Assembly (NCBI GenBank): GCA_028874365.1
Contig: JAPPJZ010000003.1
Coordinates: 1-55,670 of the forward strand
Source: Chloroflexota bacterium
Lineage (GTDB): Bacteria; Chloroflexota; Dehalococcoidia; Bin125
Reading direction: 5' to 3'
Length of the DNA: 55,670 nucleotides
Shown: positions 7,175 to 15,249 of the stretch, in pieces
Layout of the letters: the number at the start of each line of letters is the position of its first letter
Numbering within the stretch: the first letter of the stretch is position 1
Notes under the pieces: generated by a model
What the model saw: only the letters and a program-made list of their open reading frames with translations
What the model was told of the DNA's origin: nothing
The model's database searches: none
Program-made: the position numbers and the translations under genes

Positions 7175-8003
7175 CCACCTCAGCCTCAGGCAGCCTCTGC
7201 CGCATCACCTCGACCGCCTCGGGATTCTCGTCAATCAGCAGATAGCCTCGACCGAGCCCAGCCGCCGCCGCGCCGACCGTGCCGCTGCCCGCAAACGGAT
7301 CCAGCACCAACTCCCCGGGATCGCTGGACGCGCGGATGATTCGTTCCGCCAACGCGACCGGTTTCTGCGTTGGATATCCGGTCCGCTCCCTGGCGTTCGT
7401 GCCAACAATCGTGTGCCACCAGACATCGGTCGGAAGCTTGCCTCGCTCCGCCTTCTCCTTCCCCACCAGCCCAGGCGCCAGGTAGGGAATCCGATCAATG
7501 GCATCGCGGTTGAAGATATACCGCTCCCGATCCTTGACGTAGACCAGGATGTTGTCGTGCTTGGCCGGCCACCGCCGCCTCGGCCGCCCGCCATAGTCGT
7601 AGGCCCAGATGATCTCATTCAGGAAACAATCACGGCCGAAGATGCTATCGAGCAGCACCTTGACGTAGTGCACCTCACGCGCATCGAGATGCAGGTACAG
7701 GCTCCCGTCGGAACGCAACACCCGCCAGATCTCGGCGAGCCGGGGCGTCAGAAAATCGATGTACTCCTCAAACGCGTCGGCGTACGACAGAGACTCGCCT
7801 GGCGCGCTGCGATACCGTCGCCCGCCGAAACCAACCCGGTCGCCGTCCTTGTCCTGGGTCGTGTGGATCCGCTGATAAGCGCGAACGTTACCGGTATTGA
7901 AAGGCGGGTCCGAATAGACGAGCTGCGCGCTCTCCGAGGGCAACGCGCGAAGGACAGGCAGATTGTCGCCCTCAATGATCCGACCGGCCGGTTCCAGGCT
8001 CAC
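7164..8003 (-). CDS. DNA N6-adenine/N4-cytosine methyltransferase (beta-class, orphan)
   Basis: A 279-residue SAM-dependent DNA methyltransferase. The catalytic motif DPPF (residues 32-35) precedes the SAM-binding motif FAGSGT (about 237-242), the beta-class order. EGDNLPVLRALPSESAQLVYSDPPFNTG and GYPTQKP are characteristic of site-specific adenine or N4-cytosine methylases. The GTG start overlaps the upstream stop (GTGA), so it is translationally coupled to the flavin reductase gene, an unexpected partner. No restriction endonuclease or specificity subunit is adjacent, so it may be a solitary regulatory or protective methylase. The recognition site is unknown. Confidence 0.88.
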   Translation of the reverse strand: MSLEPAGRIIEGDNLPVLRALPSESAQLVYSDPPFNTGNVRAYQRIHTTQDKDGDRVGFGGRRYRSAPGESLSYADAFEEYIDFLTPRLAEIWRVLRSDGSLYLHLDAREVHYVKVLLDSIFGRDCFLNEIIWAYDYGGRPRRRWPAKHDNILVYVKDRERYIFNRDAIDRIPYLAPGLVGKEKAERGKLPTDVWWHTIVGTNARERTGYPTQKPVALAERIIRASSDPGELVLDPFAGSGTVGAAAAGLGRGYLLIDENPEAVEVMRQRLPEAEVVRP

Positions 8004-8737
8004 GCTTCAGGCAACTCGCGAGGCAGGCTGGACGTGTCCGGCTCCGACTCGCCGCGCCGCTCCTCTTCGTCTCGCCGCTCGGCCTCTTCTTCGCGTTTGA
8101 TCCGCCGCTCGGCCTCTGCCTCTTCCAGCTCTCGGCCGATTCCCTCTTCGATCATCTGCTCGACCGGCCGCTGTTCCACCGTTGCATCAAACCCATCGTC
8201 CATGATGCTGTAACTGCGCCCGCCCAGGTACATCAGCGGTTTGTACTCATCATCATCCAGCGACCACATACCGGTATTGAAGTCGAACCCGTCGGTATCG
8301 GCCTGGGCCGACATGACTTTCCCGATGAACAACGTATGATCGCCCATCGTGTAAAAGTCATGCAACGTGCATTCAATCCAGCCGATACAGCCCTCAAGCA
8401 ACGGCGAATCAATCTCCTTGCCCTTGAACGTCGGCACGCCCGACGCTTCCAGCTTGTCGCCAATCGTGTTCGATACCATCCCGAGCCACTGCGTGTGATT
8501 CAGCAGCACCTTGGACGGAATGTTGATCGCAAACTCCTCGCCGAACTTGATCATGTCGTGCGTGCGCCGAGAGGGATGCACCGCGATCGCGACCAGTGGA
8601 GGATTGACCGACACGGGCATTGACCAGGCGATCGGCGCAGCATTCCCCACTCCCCGCCAGTTGGTGCTGACGATCGCCACCGGCGACCCGCCCAACAGAC
8701 GTCGGGCGTCATCCTCCAGCATCCGTTTGCGAACCAT
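8000..8737 (-). CDS. Flavin reductase-like split-barrel protein with charged tail
   Basis: A 245-residue protein. Residues 1-170 match the flavin-reductase-like FMN-binding split barrel: SPVAIVSTNWRGVGNAAPIAWSMPVSVNPPLVAIAVHPSRRTHDMI, followed by FAINIPS and a CTLHDFYTMGDHTLFIGKV segment. Residues 195-245 form a highly charged Glu/Arg-rich tail, probably one long helix or coiled coil, that is not part of the usual domain. It might reduce free FMN for the nearby LLM enzyme. Its gene ends in a 4-nt overlap with the methyltransferase start. Confidence 0.82.
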   Translation of the reverse strand: MVRKRMLEDDARRLLGGSPVAIVSTNWRGVGNAAPIAWSMPVSVNPPLVAIAVHPSRRTHDMIKFGEEFAINIPSKVLLNHTQWLGMVSNTIGDKLEASGVPTFKGKEIDSPLLEGCIGWIECTLHDFYTMGDHTLFIGKVMSAQADTDGFDFNTGMWSLDDDEYKPLMYLGGRSYSIMDDGFDATVEQRPVEQMIEEGIGRELEEAEAERRIKREEEAERRDEEERRGESEPDTSSLPRELPEA

Positions 8738-8799
8738 GGCCAGAGTCTAGCCTCGACTTGAGATACGATGCGTTCAACTGGCCCGGATGGAGACGCACG

Positions 8800-9984
8800 A
8801 TGGTTGACTTCCACGACAACAACGAAGAAGCCGCATTCCGCACCGAGGTGAAGTCGTTTATCCAGGACGAATTCCAGCCGCGACGCAATCAGATGCGTGA
8901 GGAAGCCCGCTCGGCTCAGCCATTCGACCGACCGCCGACCCAGCGCGAGTGGGAGAAGGAACTCGCCGACCGCGGCTGGATCGCCCCCGCCTGGCCGAAG
9001 CAGTACGGCGGCGCCGGACTCTCCGTCATGCAGCAGTTCATCTTCAACGAAGAAATGGCCGAAGCCCGCGCGCCGCGACCCGGCGGCATCGCCATCGGCA
9101 TGGCCGGCCCGACCATCATCACCATCGGCACCGAGGAGCAGCAGGAAGAACACCTGCCGCCAATCCTCAGCGGCGATGTGGTCTGGTGCCAGGGTTACTC
9201 GGAACCGGGCTCCGGCTCCGACCTCGCTTCGCTTCAGACCCGAGCCGTCAAGGACGGCGACGACTTCGTCGTCAACGGCCAGAAGATCTGGACCTCCGGC
9301 GCCCACAAGTCCGACTGGATGATCCTCCTCGCCCGCACCGACCCCGATGCCCCAAAGCACAAGGGCATCACCTACTTCGTGCTCGACATGCACTCGCCCG
9401 GCGTCTCGACCCGGCCGTTGGTCAACATGGCCGGCACGCACGAGTTCAACGAGGTCTTCTTCGAGGATGTCCGCATTCCACAGCGCAACGTCCTCGGCGA
9501 GGTCAACCGCGGCTGGCACGGCGCCGTCACCACCCTCGACTTCGAGCGCTCCAGCATCGGATCCGCCGTCGGCATGCAGCAGGCCGTCGAAGATATCGTC
9601 CGCTACGCCAAGGAGAACCGCGGCACCGGACTCTCCTCTGTCGACCGGCGCGAGACTCAGCTCGCCCTGACCGACCGTTACATCGAGACCCAGACCGCGC
9701 GGATGATCTCCTACCGCATCGTCTCGATGCAAAACCAGGGCCTGATCCCCAATCACGAGGCGTCAATGGCCAAGCTGTTCGCGATGGAGCTGAACCAGCG
9801 CATCCAGAGCACCGCCATCAAGGTGCTGGGACTGCACGGTCAACTCCAGGGCAAGAACGCCCCGCGCCGCGGTCGCCACTCCTACGGATTCATCCGTTCG
9901 ATCGCCAACACGATCGAAGGCGGCACGTCCGAGATCCAGCGCAACATCATCGCCACCCGCGGCCTCGGATTGCCTCGCGGCTAG
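8800..9984 (+). CDS. Acyl-CoA dehydrogenase
   Basis: A 394-residue FAD-dependent acyl-CoA dehydrogenase, introducing a double bond alpha-beta to a CoA thioester and passing electrons to ETF. The start is the ATG of MVDFHDNNEEAAF with GGAG 9 nt upstream; a TTG 14 codons earlier is also open. Family marks are WCQGYSEPGSGSDLASLQTRA, NGQKIWTSGAHKSDWM, and the C-terminal GGTSEIQRNIIATRGLGLPRG. The usual catalytic-Glu region is near FIRSIANTIEGGTSE. It resembles the second dehydrogenase at 22109-23317. Its stop codon shares bases with the convergent downstream gene (CTAG). Confidence 0.92.
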   Translation: MVDFHDNNEEAAFRTEVKSFIQDEFQPRRNQMREEARSAQPFDRPPTQREWEKELADRGWIAPAWPKQYGGAGLSVMQQFIFNEEMAEARAPRPGGIAIGMAGPTIITIGTEEQQEEHLPPILSGDVVWCQGYSEPGSGSDLASLQTRAVKDGDDFVVNGQKIWTSGAHKSDWMILLARTDPDAPKHKGITYFVLDMHSPGVSTRPLVNMAGTHEFNEVFFEDVRIPQRNVLGEVNRGWHGAVTTLDFERSSIGSAVGMQQAVEDIVRYAKENRGTGLSSVDRRETQLALTDRYIETQTARMISYRIVSMQNQGLIPNHEASMAKLFAMELNQRIQSTAIKVLGLHGQLQGKNAPRRGRHSYGFIRSIANTIEGGTSEIQRNIIATRGLGLPRG

Positions 9985-10445
9985 TCCCTCAACACCAGGT
10001 CCGCGTTCAGGTCCTCCTGCCGGAGACGGGCAGGCCGATTGAACCAGCCGCACAGGCCAAACAACACGCGCCTCGGCTCCCCGCACGCGATCCTCACGCT
10101 CGCCGATTGCCAGGCGGCGTTGAGATAGATACCGCCCCGACGCTGCCCCGGAATCCGCCGCTGAAAGATCAGACCGTCCGGCTCTCGCGAGTCGTGAACG
10201 ACCAGCCGCGCCCCACCAATATGATCCGAGATCGCCGACGCTGTGGATGCCGCGGCTTCATCGTCTCCACGGGTCGCAATGATCCACGTGCGCTGACTCC
10301 GCGGCACGCCCGCCTCACGCAGCCGTCCCGTAATCGCTTGCGCCAGTCGCGTGGCGTCGTCCGCCGGCAGCCGGTCCGAAATGGCGATGGCCACGTCGTC
10401 GCCACGCCCGATCGACAGAGTCCGGAGGCCGTCGACCAGAATCAT
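9981..10445 (-). CDS. Small protein resembling LarA N-terminal domain
   Basis: A 154-residue protein starting MILVDGLRTLSIGRGDDVAIAISDRL. The pattern of a D-V-A-I-A-I-S-D strand, LREAGVPRSQRTWIIATRGDDE, and the later VVHDSREPDGL recalls the N-terminal domain of the lactate racemase (LarA, DUF2088) family, but without the nickel-pincer catalytic half. The start at 10445 is chosen because ATGA overlaps the upstream stop; a GTG six codons earlier is open. It is the third gene of a minus-strand unit with a membrane protein and the double-esterase lipoprotein. Homology is a tentative reading and the function is unknown. Confidence 0.6.
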   Translation of the reverse strand: MILVDGLRTLSIGRGDDVAIAISDRLPADDATRLAQAITGRLREAGVPRSQRTWIIATRGDDEAAASTASAISDHIGGARLVVHDSREPDGLIFQRRIPGQRRGGIYLNAAWQSASVRIACGEPRRVLFGLCGWFNRPARLRQEDLNADLVLRD

Positions 10446-11026
10446 TGCGGCTCCAAGATCCACTGCACGATACGCGCGCCGAGGTCGGTCGGATCGTCAA
10501 TCCGCAAGATGGGCAGATCGCCGCACGGGTCCAAAACGGTAGTCGCTCCGGTTTCCACGATGATCACGCCAGACCAACCGTCTCCCAATCGACCGTCGCA
10601 AAGAGCCGAGATCGGTGAGCCGCTGAAAGCCGCCACATAGATGTCTCTGTGCATCACGAACTGACCGGCAAGGTCAGCCAACTCGGTCAACTGGTCGCGA
10701 CCCACCGGAACAGTGACGGGGATCAGGGCAAGTTCGTGGCTGTCGACGTATTCGAGCAAGCCGAGCGCCTCCGTCGCCGACCAAGCGTGTCGCTCATCGT
10801 CGGGCAGCACCAGGACGAGCACCACCGAGTCGGGAGGCTCCGTCGGGACGACGAGCGCCGCTGGCGGCTCATCGCGAATCCGCACGACCGTGTGGTTGCG
10901 CGCCAGGTCGCGGGTGGCGGCATCGAAGGTCGGTTCGGATGTACCGAAGAGGAAGAGATAAGTCAACGCCGCGACGATCGCGACCAACGGAACACCCAGG
11001 CCGACAATGCCCAGTTTGCGCAGCAT
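10442..11026 (-). CDS. Membrane-anchored protein of unknown function
   Basis: A 194-residue protein with an N-terminal hydrophobic helix (about residues 5-27, LGIVGLGVPLVAIVAALTYL) and a single soluble domain predicted to face outside. The strand-like segments SVVLVLVLPDD, YVAAFSGSPISAL and GVIIVET suggest a Rossmann or alpha/beta-hydrolase-like fold, but no GxSxG nucleophile is present. I do not recognise a family. It begins 6 nt after the lipoprotein esterase gene and overlaps the next gene by 4 nt (ATGA), so all three are probably one operon. Confidence 0.65.
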   Translation of the reverse strand: MLRKLGIVGLGVPLVAIVAALTYLFLFGTSEPTFDAATRDLARNHTVVRIRDEPPAALVVPTEPPDSVVLVLVLPDDERHAWSATEALGLLEYVDSHELALIPVTVPVGRDQLTELADLAGQFVMHRDIYVAAFSGSPISALCDGRLGDGWSGVIIVETGATTVLDPCGDLPILRIDDPTDLGARIVQWILEPQ

Positions 11027-11032
11027 GGCCCG

Positions 11033-13030
11033 CTAGTTAGCCCGCGACTCATTGAACAGCCAGCGCAAGAGTCGGTCCGGCCAGTCCTCCTGGAAATCCG
11101 GGAAGTGGTCCCCGCCCTCAATGGTCCACAGCTCAATCGTGATCCCCTCGGAGCAACCCTCGCGGACCCGCTGGACCGACGTCTCGGCCCCGGCAATGGC
11201 AATCTCAAGATCGACGTTCGTCAGCGCAACAGCCGAGTCAAAATCGCATCCGGCTCGTTCCGCCCAACGCGTCACCAGTTCGACCGCACCGGGATAGCCG
11301 GCCTCGTACTCAAGCGTGCCTTCGTACGGGATCTGCATGTCCCGAGTCCCGTGAATCTGTAGGACCGACACCGCTGACGCATCCGCGCATCGCTCCGGAT
11401 CGCCGAACGACGATCCGGCCAGGCTGGCAATCGCGACCAGTCCGTCAAGCCCGTCGCAGGCAACTCGATAGGACATAAACCCGCCGTTGGAGTAACCCAC
11501 CGAGTACACGCCCGAAATCTCCACGATCTCACGCGCTTCAGCCACCAGTTCGCTCAGCCAGCGGTAGTCGTCGACGTCGCTGCCGTAGAAATTGCAGCAG
11601 CCGTCGGTGGCGTTCCAGAAGGCATTGCCACTCGAGTCGGGCGTTCCCTGCGGCACAATCAGTGCGAAGCCGTACTCGACGACCCGAGCTGGCAGACCGA
11701 AGTACCAGTCTTGCCCTTCCGAGTCGCCGCCGTAGCCGTGCAGCGACAGGACGAGCGGCATCGGTTCATCGCTGCGCTCGGCCGGCAGCAACAACTGAGC
11801 GGTCCGTTCACCGCCGATGGTCCGTTCCTCGACCTCTGTGCTGGCCGAGTCCTCCGCCAGGACATCAACGCCATAACGCTCAAGCAGCCACTTCAGGATT
11901 CCCGGTGTGAAGTCGGTCCCCCAGACCAGCGGAATATGGCCCCCGCCCTCGATCGTCCAGAGCTCCATCACCGTTCCGTCGGCGCAGCCTTCAGCGAAGC
12001 GAACGATCGATGTCTCGGCGCCGTCAACCGCTGTGTCGGTGTCGATCCTCGGTGGGAACTTCGCGTTGTCGACATCGCAGCCCGCCCGCTCCGCCCAGCG
12101 CAAGACTGACTCCTTCGCGCCCGGCACCGCTTGACGATCCGGGTCTGGATGATCCGGCAGCCGCCCGCCTTCGTAGAGCACGGACTGGTCTTTGGTGCCG
12201 TGAATCTGCAGCACCGATAGCGGCGCCGGAACGCGGCAATCCTCCGGGTCCGCGAACGCCCCGCCGGCGAGACTGACGATCGCCGTCAGGCCGGGAACCT
12301 CCTCACAGGCGAGCCGATAGGCCATGAATCCGCCGTTCGAGTGACCGACCGCGAAGACCCGATCGAAGCTCCCGACAGTCTGCGCTTCTTCGATGAGCGA
12401 CTTAATGTAGCCCACATCATCCGTCTCGGCGCCGAAGATGTCGCAGCACTCGGGTGTGGCATTCCAGAAGCGGTTACGGATCTGATCGATCGTTCCATCG
12501 GGCAGCAACAGGCCGAACCCGCCCTCGTCAACGCGCTCCGAAAACTGGAAGTACTGGTCCGCCTGTTGAGCGAAGCTGCTGTAGCCGTGCAGCAACACGA
12601 TCAACGGTCGCGGAGCCGCTAGGTCCGCCTCCTGCGGTAGCACGAGGGTCGCCGGTCGATCGCCGCCAACGATCACCTTCATCGGCCCTTCCTGCGACGT
12701 CTGCTGAACCTGCTGCTGACCCTGCTCCTCGGTCTCCTGTTCTTGCTGCGATTGTTCCGCAGCGACCTGCGCGGACTGGGCATGCTCGGATTGTTCCGGT
12801 GTCACTTGCTCGGATTGGCCCTCCTCCGCCGTCTCGGTCGGCTCCACCTGCTCCGACTGCTGCGCTCGCGCAGTCTCTCCATCGCGCTGCCCCGCATCCT
12901 CCTGCTGCTCGACTTGCGCAGGCGACGACCGTACAGGTTCCACCTGCTCCGTCGCATCATCGTCCCCGCAACCAGCAACCATCAAGGCGACAGCGAGTGA
13001 GCCGACAAGTAGGGTGACTGTCCGACGCAT
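11033..13030 (-). CDS. Lipoprotein with two tandem PHB-depolymerase/LpqC-like esterase domains
   Basis: A 665-residue predicted extracytoplasmic lipoprotein. Start is the ATG of MRRTVTLLVGSLAVALMVAGC, where lipobox VAGC puts the lipid on Cys21. Next come Asp residues and a Gln/Glu-rich tether (about 25-118). Two homologous alpha/beta-hydrolase domains follow, each with LLHGY or SLHGY (oxyanion region), nucleophile Ser in GHSNGG or GYSNGG, a conserved FWNAT..CC pair, LQIHGT, and a C-terminal catalytic His in TIEGGGH or TIEGGDH. This matches polyhydroxyalkanoate depolymerase/feruloyl-esterase-like (LpqC) proteins, normally about 300 residues with one domain. Internal duplication is clear, and both triads look intact. 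It is the first gene of a three-gene minus-strand unit. Confidence 0.85.
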   Translation of the reverse strand: MRRTVTLLVGSLAVALMVAGCGDDDATEQVEPVRSSPAQVEQQEDAGQRDGETARAQQSEQVEPTETAEEGQSEQVTPEQSEHAQSAQVAAEQSQQEQETEEQGQQQVQQTSQEGPMKVIVGGDRPATLVLPQEADLAAPRPLIVLLHGYSSFAQQADQYFQFSERVDEGGFGLLLPDGTIDQIRNRFWNATPECCDIFGAETDDVGYIKSLIEEAQTVGSFDRVFAVGHSNGGFMAYRLACEEVPGLTAIVSLAGGAFADPEDCRVPAPLSVLQIHGTKDQSVLYEGGRLPDHPDPDRQAVPGAKESVLRWAERAGCDVDNAKFPPRIDTDTAVDGAETSIVRFAEGCADGTVMELWTIEGGGHIPLVWGTDFTPGILKWLLERYGVDVLAEDSASTEVEERTIGGERTAQLLLPAERSDEPMPLVLSLHGYGGDSEGQDWYFGLPARVVEYGFALIVPQGTPDSSGNAFWNATDGCCNFYGSDVDDYRWLSELVAEAREIVEISGVYSVGYSNGGFMSYRVACDGLDGLVAIASLAGSSFGDPERCADASAVSVLQIHGTRDMQIPYEGTLEYEAGYPGAVELVTRWAERAGCDFDSAVALTNVDLEIAIAGAETSVQRVREGCSEGITIELWTIEGGDHFPDFQEDWPDRLLRWLFNESRAN

Positions 13031-13130
13031 GAAGGTCAGCGTATCCGCAGCCCGCCATCGCGCGCCCGCTCCGGCTGTTAGCCTTGCCGCGAATTCGACC
13101 CCACCTGTGGCAGCCGATTGGAGCCCACCG

Positions 13131-14171
13131 ATGCGACGCGCCGCCTGGAATAAAGACCGTTCACTCAGCGTCCACGACGATCCAACCCGCGCCCCCGGCG
13201 GGGGAGAAGTGCGAGTACAGGTCGTCAACGCCGGCATCTGCGGCTCCGATCTGCACTGGTACCGCGGAGACTTCGAACCAATCTCCATGCGCACGCCCGG
13301 ACACGAGATCGGCGGCATCGTGTCGGCCGTGGGTCCCGGCGTCGACCACGTACAGGAGGGCGATGTCGTCGGCGTCGAGCCGCTCCTGCGCTGCGGCAAC
13401 TGCGGACACTGCGTCTCAGGACACTACAACCAGTGCCAGGTCGCCGGTGGACTGATCGGCATCGCCGTCGACGGCGGCATGGCCCAGGATGTGTTCGCCC
13501 CCTCGCCCGCCGTCTTCAAGGCGCCGCCCAACGTCGACGGCGAAGTCGCCGCCATCGCCGAGCCGCTCGCCTGCGGCGTACACGGCTACAACATGGCCAC
13601 CCTGGGACAGGGCGAGACCGTCCTGGTCATCGGCGCAGGCACCATCGGACTCACCGCCCAGCTCGCCGCCCAGGCTGCCGGAGCCAACGTCATCGTCCTC
13701 GCCCGACACCCCCACCAGCAGGAAGCCGCTCGATATCTCGGTGCAGCCGAGGTCATCGGCGAGGACGAAGCCGGACAACAACGACTCAAAGAACTCACCG
13801 GCGACGACTCCATCGACGTTGTCGCCGAGTGCGTCGGCGGACACGCCGACACCATCCGCCAGTCCGTCGATGTCGTCCGCCGCCTTGGACGCGTGATCGT
13901 CCTCGGCGTGTTCGCCATCGACAACGCTGGCTTCAATCCGCTCACACTGCTGGGCAAAGAGATCACCATGGTTGGAGCCGTCACCTATGGCGCACTCGGC
14001 GGTCGAGCCCCCGACTACCAGCAGGCGCTGGAAGTCCTCTCCGGCTGCACCGAGGAAGCCCGTTCCCTGATCACCCACCGCTACACCCTCGAGGACGTCA
14101 ACGAGGCCTTCGACACCGCCCTCGACAAGAGCTCGAAGTCGATCAAGGTCCACATCACGCCCAACGCGTGA
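13131..14171 (+). CDS. Zinc-dependent medium-chain alcohol/polyol dehydrogenase
   Basis: A 346-residue NAD(P)-dependent dehydrogenase. Start is the ATG with GGAG upstream; the longer open frame crosses the divergent lipoprotein start and is unlikely. Catalytic zinc ligands are Cys37 (NAGICGSD), His58-Glu59 (PGHE) and Glu144 (AEPLAC). The structural zinc loop has Cys88, 91, 94 and 102 (CGNCGHCVSGHYNQC). The Rossmann motif is VIGAGTIGL (about 166-174). It resembles the threonine, butanediol and sorbitol dehydrogenase branch. It lies 6 nt from the convergent cyclase gene. The substrate is not assignable. Confidence 0.9.
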   Translation: MRRAAWNKDRSLSVHDDPTRAPGGGEVRVQVVNAGICGSDLHWYRGDFEPISMRTPGHEIGGIVSAVGPGVDHVQEGDVVGVEPLLRCGNCGHCVSGHYNQCQVAGGLIGIAVDGGMAQDVFAPSPAVFKAPPNVDGEVAAIAEPLACGVHGYNMATLGQGETVLVIGAGTIGLTAQLAAQAAGANVIVLARHPHQQEAARYLGAAEVIGEDEAGQQRLKELTGDDSIDVVAECVGGHADTIRQSVDVVRRLGRVIVLGVFAIDNAGFNPLTLLGKEITMVGAVTYGALGGRAPDYQQALEVLSGCTEEARSLITHRYTLEDVNEAFDTALDKSSKSIKVHITPNA

Positions 14172-14177
14172 ACCGAC

Positions 14178-15128
14178 CTAGAAGATCGCCAACGGATTCG
14201 CCGGACTCCCCGTCCCGCCGATAATCCTGAGCGGACTCAGCACGAACTGGAACTCGTGCCGACCGTATCGGTCTGCCGCCGCCGCAACATCCTCAAGCTG
14301 CATGTTGTCCATCAGCCAAAGACCCATATGCACAATCCCGACCGCATGGATCGGGATGCGCAGCGTCTCGTAGCCCGACGGATTCACATCCGTCGCGGTA
14401 TCCGCCCCGATCACCGCCGCGCCCCGCTCATGCAGCCAGGGCAGACTGGCGACGTGCCAGCCCGGGAATCCCGTCTCGAGTAGCGGCTCACGCCCGACCT
14501 CGCGCTTGCGCTTGCCGTAACCGGTCCGCAGCAGCACGGCGTCGCCCTCGCGCACCCGAACGCCCTGCCGCTCTTCCGCCGCCTCGAGATCCTCCGGGAA
14601 GACCCCCTCGCCCGGCTCCATCCAGTCGACGCCCTTCGCCGCGGCCACATCGAGCAGCACGCCGCGAGTCACAATCCCGTCCCGCAACTCCGTAATCGGC
14701 AGGTCGGTCGCGCCCCCGCCCGAGTTGACCAGATGCGCCGGCTTCCCGTTGTACATCTTGCCGTCCCAGAATATGTGGCACAGACCATCCAGGTGCGTAA
14801 TCGCATAGCCGTGATAGACGAGCCCGAAGAACTCCAGCGCCCCGCTCATCCGCGACACCCCGGACTCCGCGACCGCCGCCGCCGACTCGCCGGTCGCCAC
14901 CATGAATCGCTGCGGCGTCCCCATCGCGTGGTCCGGCTCGTGCGTGTTCTCGATATCCCACGCGCACGACACCGACACGCCCTCGGTCACCAGCCCCGCC
15001 GCCGCTTTGCGCACTTCGGGAGTGACGTAGTTCAGCGTCCCCAGCTGATCATCGTCGCCCCAGCGACCCCAGTTGGAGAGCGAGTCCATCATCGCAATCA
15101 CTTCAGCTTCAGTCGGAACGTTCGGCAT
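14178..15128 (-). CDS. Cyclase family protein (kynurenine-formamidase-like)
   Basis: A 316-residue metal-dependent hydrolase of the cyclase (PF04199) family, which includes bacterial kynurenine formamidase and isatin hydrolase. The family metal motif HxGTHxDxPxH appears here in part as THLDGLCH followed by FWDGKMYNG. GVLLDVAAAKGVDW and GDAVLLRTGYGKR are further family segments. The N-terminal SNWGRWGDDDQLGTLNYVTPE is typical of the longer bacterial members. It probably hydrolyses an amide or lactam. It is convergent with the alcohol dehydrogenase and divergent from the serine hydrolases. Confidence 0.85.
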   Translation of the reverse strand: MPNVPTEAEVIAMMDSLSNWGRWGDDDQLGTLNYVTPEVRKAAAGLVTEGVSVSCAWDIENTHEPDHAMGTPQRFMVATGESAAAVAESGVSRMSGALEFFGLVYHGYAITHLDGLCHIFWDGKMYNGKPAHLVNSGGGATDLPITELRDGIVTRGVLLDVAAAKGVDWMEPGEGVFPEDLEAAEERQGVRVREGDAVLLRTGYGKRKREVGREPLLETGFPGWHVASLPWLHERGAAVIGADTATDVNPSGYETLRIPIHAVGIVHMGLWLMDNMQLEDVAAAADRYGRHEFQFVLSPLRIIGGTGSPANPLAIF

Positions 15129-15249
15129 CGGAGTGTCCTCTCTAGGTCATCGAGTCAGGTCGGATTGACGCCGACAGGCTACCCGCTAGCCGACGTGCTA
15201 GCGTTGCCTGCGGACACTTCGAGACCCAGCCAGACCAAGGAGTTCAACC

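Noticed and set aside
8949-10640. 563-residue plus-strand open frame over the acyl-CoA dehydrogenase
   Set aside because: Out-of-frame shadow of a clear dehydrogenase; Arg/His/Pro-rich composition and no start signal.
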